Source: JBFHRB01 sp041591915 (lineage in GTDB: Bacteria; Actinomycetota; Nitriliruptoria; Nitriliruptorales; Nitriliruptoraceae). Taken from it: 13,353 nt of DNA. Location of the stretch: contig JBFHRB010000069.1 in the NCBI GenBank assembly GCA_041591915.1, positions 1 through 13,353 on the forward strand, in the 5' to 3' direction. The notes beneath the pieces were generated by a model that was not told the DNA's origin, searched no databases, and saw only the letters and a list, made by a program, of their open reading frames with translations. Shown piece by piece: positions 12,992 to 13,353 of the stretch (the stretch's first letter is position 1; every line of letters starts with the position of its first letter). A program made the position numbers and the translations under genes.

Positions 12992-13353
12992 ATGCCCTTC
13001 GAACCGGTGACGCGCCGTTCCCTGCCCGACGAGGTGTACGACCAGCTCCTCGGTCGCATCCTCGGCGGTGAGTTCGCGGCCGGTGACCCCCTGCCCTCGG
13101 AGCGCGCCCTCGCGGAGGCCCTGGGTGTCAGCCGCCCCGCGCTGCGCGAGGCACTGAAGCGCCTCGAACAGGCCGGCCTCCTCGAGATCCGCCAGGGCGA
13201 TGCCACGACGGTCCGGGACGTCCGGGCGTCGGCCAGCCTCGACCTCCTCCCGCGCCTGCTCCTGCGCTCGGCCTCCGGCATCGACGGTGGCGTCGCGCGG
13301 TCGATCATGGAGCTGCGTGGGGTGGTTGGCCCTGACGCGGCCCGCCGCGGCGC
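12992..13353 (+). CDS. GntR family transcriptional regulator, FadR subfamily, 3' end missing
   Basis: The first 120 codons of a GntR-family repressor, cut by the window's right edge. The winged helix-turn-helix spans about residues 10-75. It includes 'GEFAAGDPLPSERALAEALG', the recognition-helix region 'VSRPALREALKRLEQAGLL' and the wing 'EIRQGDATTV'. These motifs are typical of the FadR branch, whose helical C-terminal domain (FCD) binds small metabolites and often a metal. The visible 'RSIMELRGVVGPDAARR' is the expected beginning of that domain. The ATG at 12992 has a promoter 7 nt upstream and a FadR-type operator across the -35 box, so autoregulation is likely. The regulated pathway and ligand cannot be told, because the downstream genes lie outside the window. 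Confidence 0.92.
   Translation, partial: MPFEPVTRRSLPDEVYDQLLGRILGGEFAAGDPLPSERALAEALGVSRPALREALKRLEQAGLLEIRQGDATTVRDVRASASLDLLPRLLLRSASGIDGGVARSIMELRGVVGPDAARRG

Noticed and set aside
12004..13308. 434-codon minus-strand open frame across the hydrolase and GntR genes
   Set aside because: It spans two well-supported plus-strand genes and their intergenic operator. The translation has no family motif.

Overview
The window is a gene-dense chromosomal segment from a very GC-rich bacterium, most likely a member of the Actinomycetota. The evidence is the strong G/C bias at third codon positions, frequent GTG starts, a Ser/Thr kinase with an extracytoplasmic sensor, and promoters of the form TAnnnT followed 7-8 nt later by the start codon, which suggests leaderless mRNAs. 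The genus cannot be fixed from sequence alone. No mobile element, tRNA, rRNA or CRISPR array was seen, and no gene-free stretch exceeds 300 bases. The longest is the 141-bp divergent promoter region before tyrS.

Layout. (1) 1-1401, plus strand: the 3' part of an AlaX-type alanyl-tRNA editing protein, then a MOSC-domain protein. (2) 3156-1403, minus strand: an ABC-type ATPase translationally coupled (ATGA overlap) to an ABC-2-like permease. (3) 3220-4395, plus: a class V PLP aminotransferase, divergent from the ABC pair across a 63-bp shared promoter region. (4) 4493-5335, plus: a stand-alone EAL c-di-GMP phosphodiesterase whose leader contains a perfect 7-bp hairpin. (5) 10597-5349, minus: a receptor-type Ser/Thr kinase, a penicillin-acylase-family Ntn hydrolase and a small Cys-containing acidic protein in one direction, with gaps of 43 and 1 nt. 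(6) 10739-12900, plus: tyrS, overlapped by 4 nt (GTGA) by an alpha/beta hydrolase with an Asp nucleophile. (7) 12992 to the right edge, plus: the N-terminal part of a FadR-type GntR regulator.

How the parts may work together. Most genes are unrelated housekeeping or signalling genes. Two regulatory arrangements stand out. The GntR gene has a perfect 19-bp palindrome containing TGGTctgACCA, the core of FadR-family operators, overlapping the -35 box of its own apparent leaderless promoter, which strongly suggests autoregulation. The kinase, acylase and small-protein cluster could link an external sensor (a probable beta-propeller on a Pro-rich stalk with 48-bp tandem repeats) to an amide-hydrolysing enzyme, but this link is inferred from gene order only. 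I found no clear evidence of a wholly new defence or mobile system in this window.
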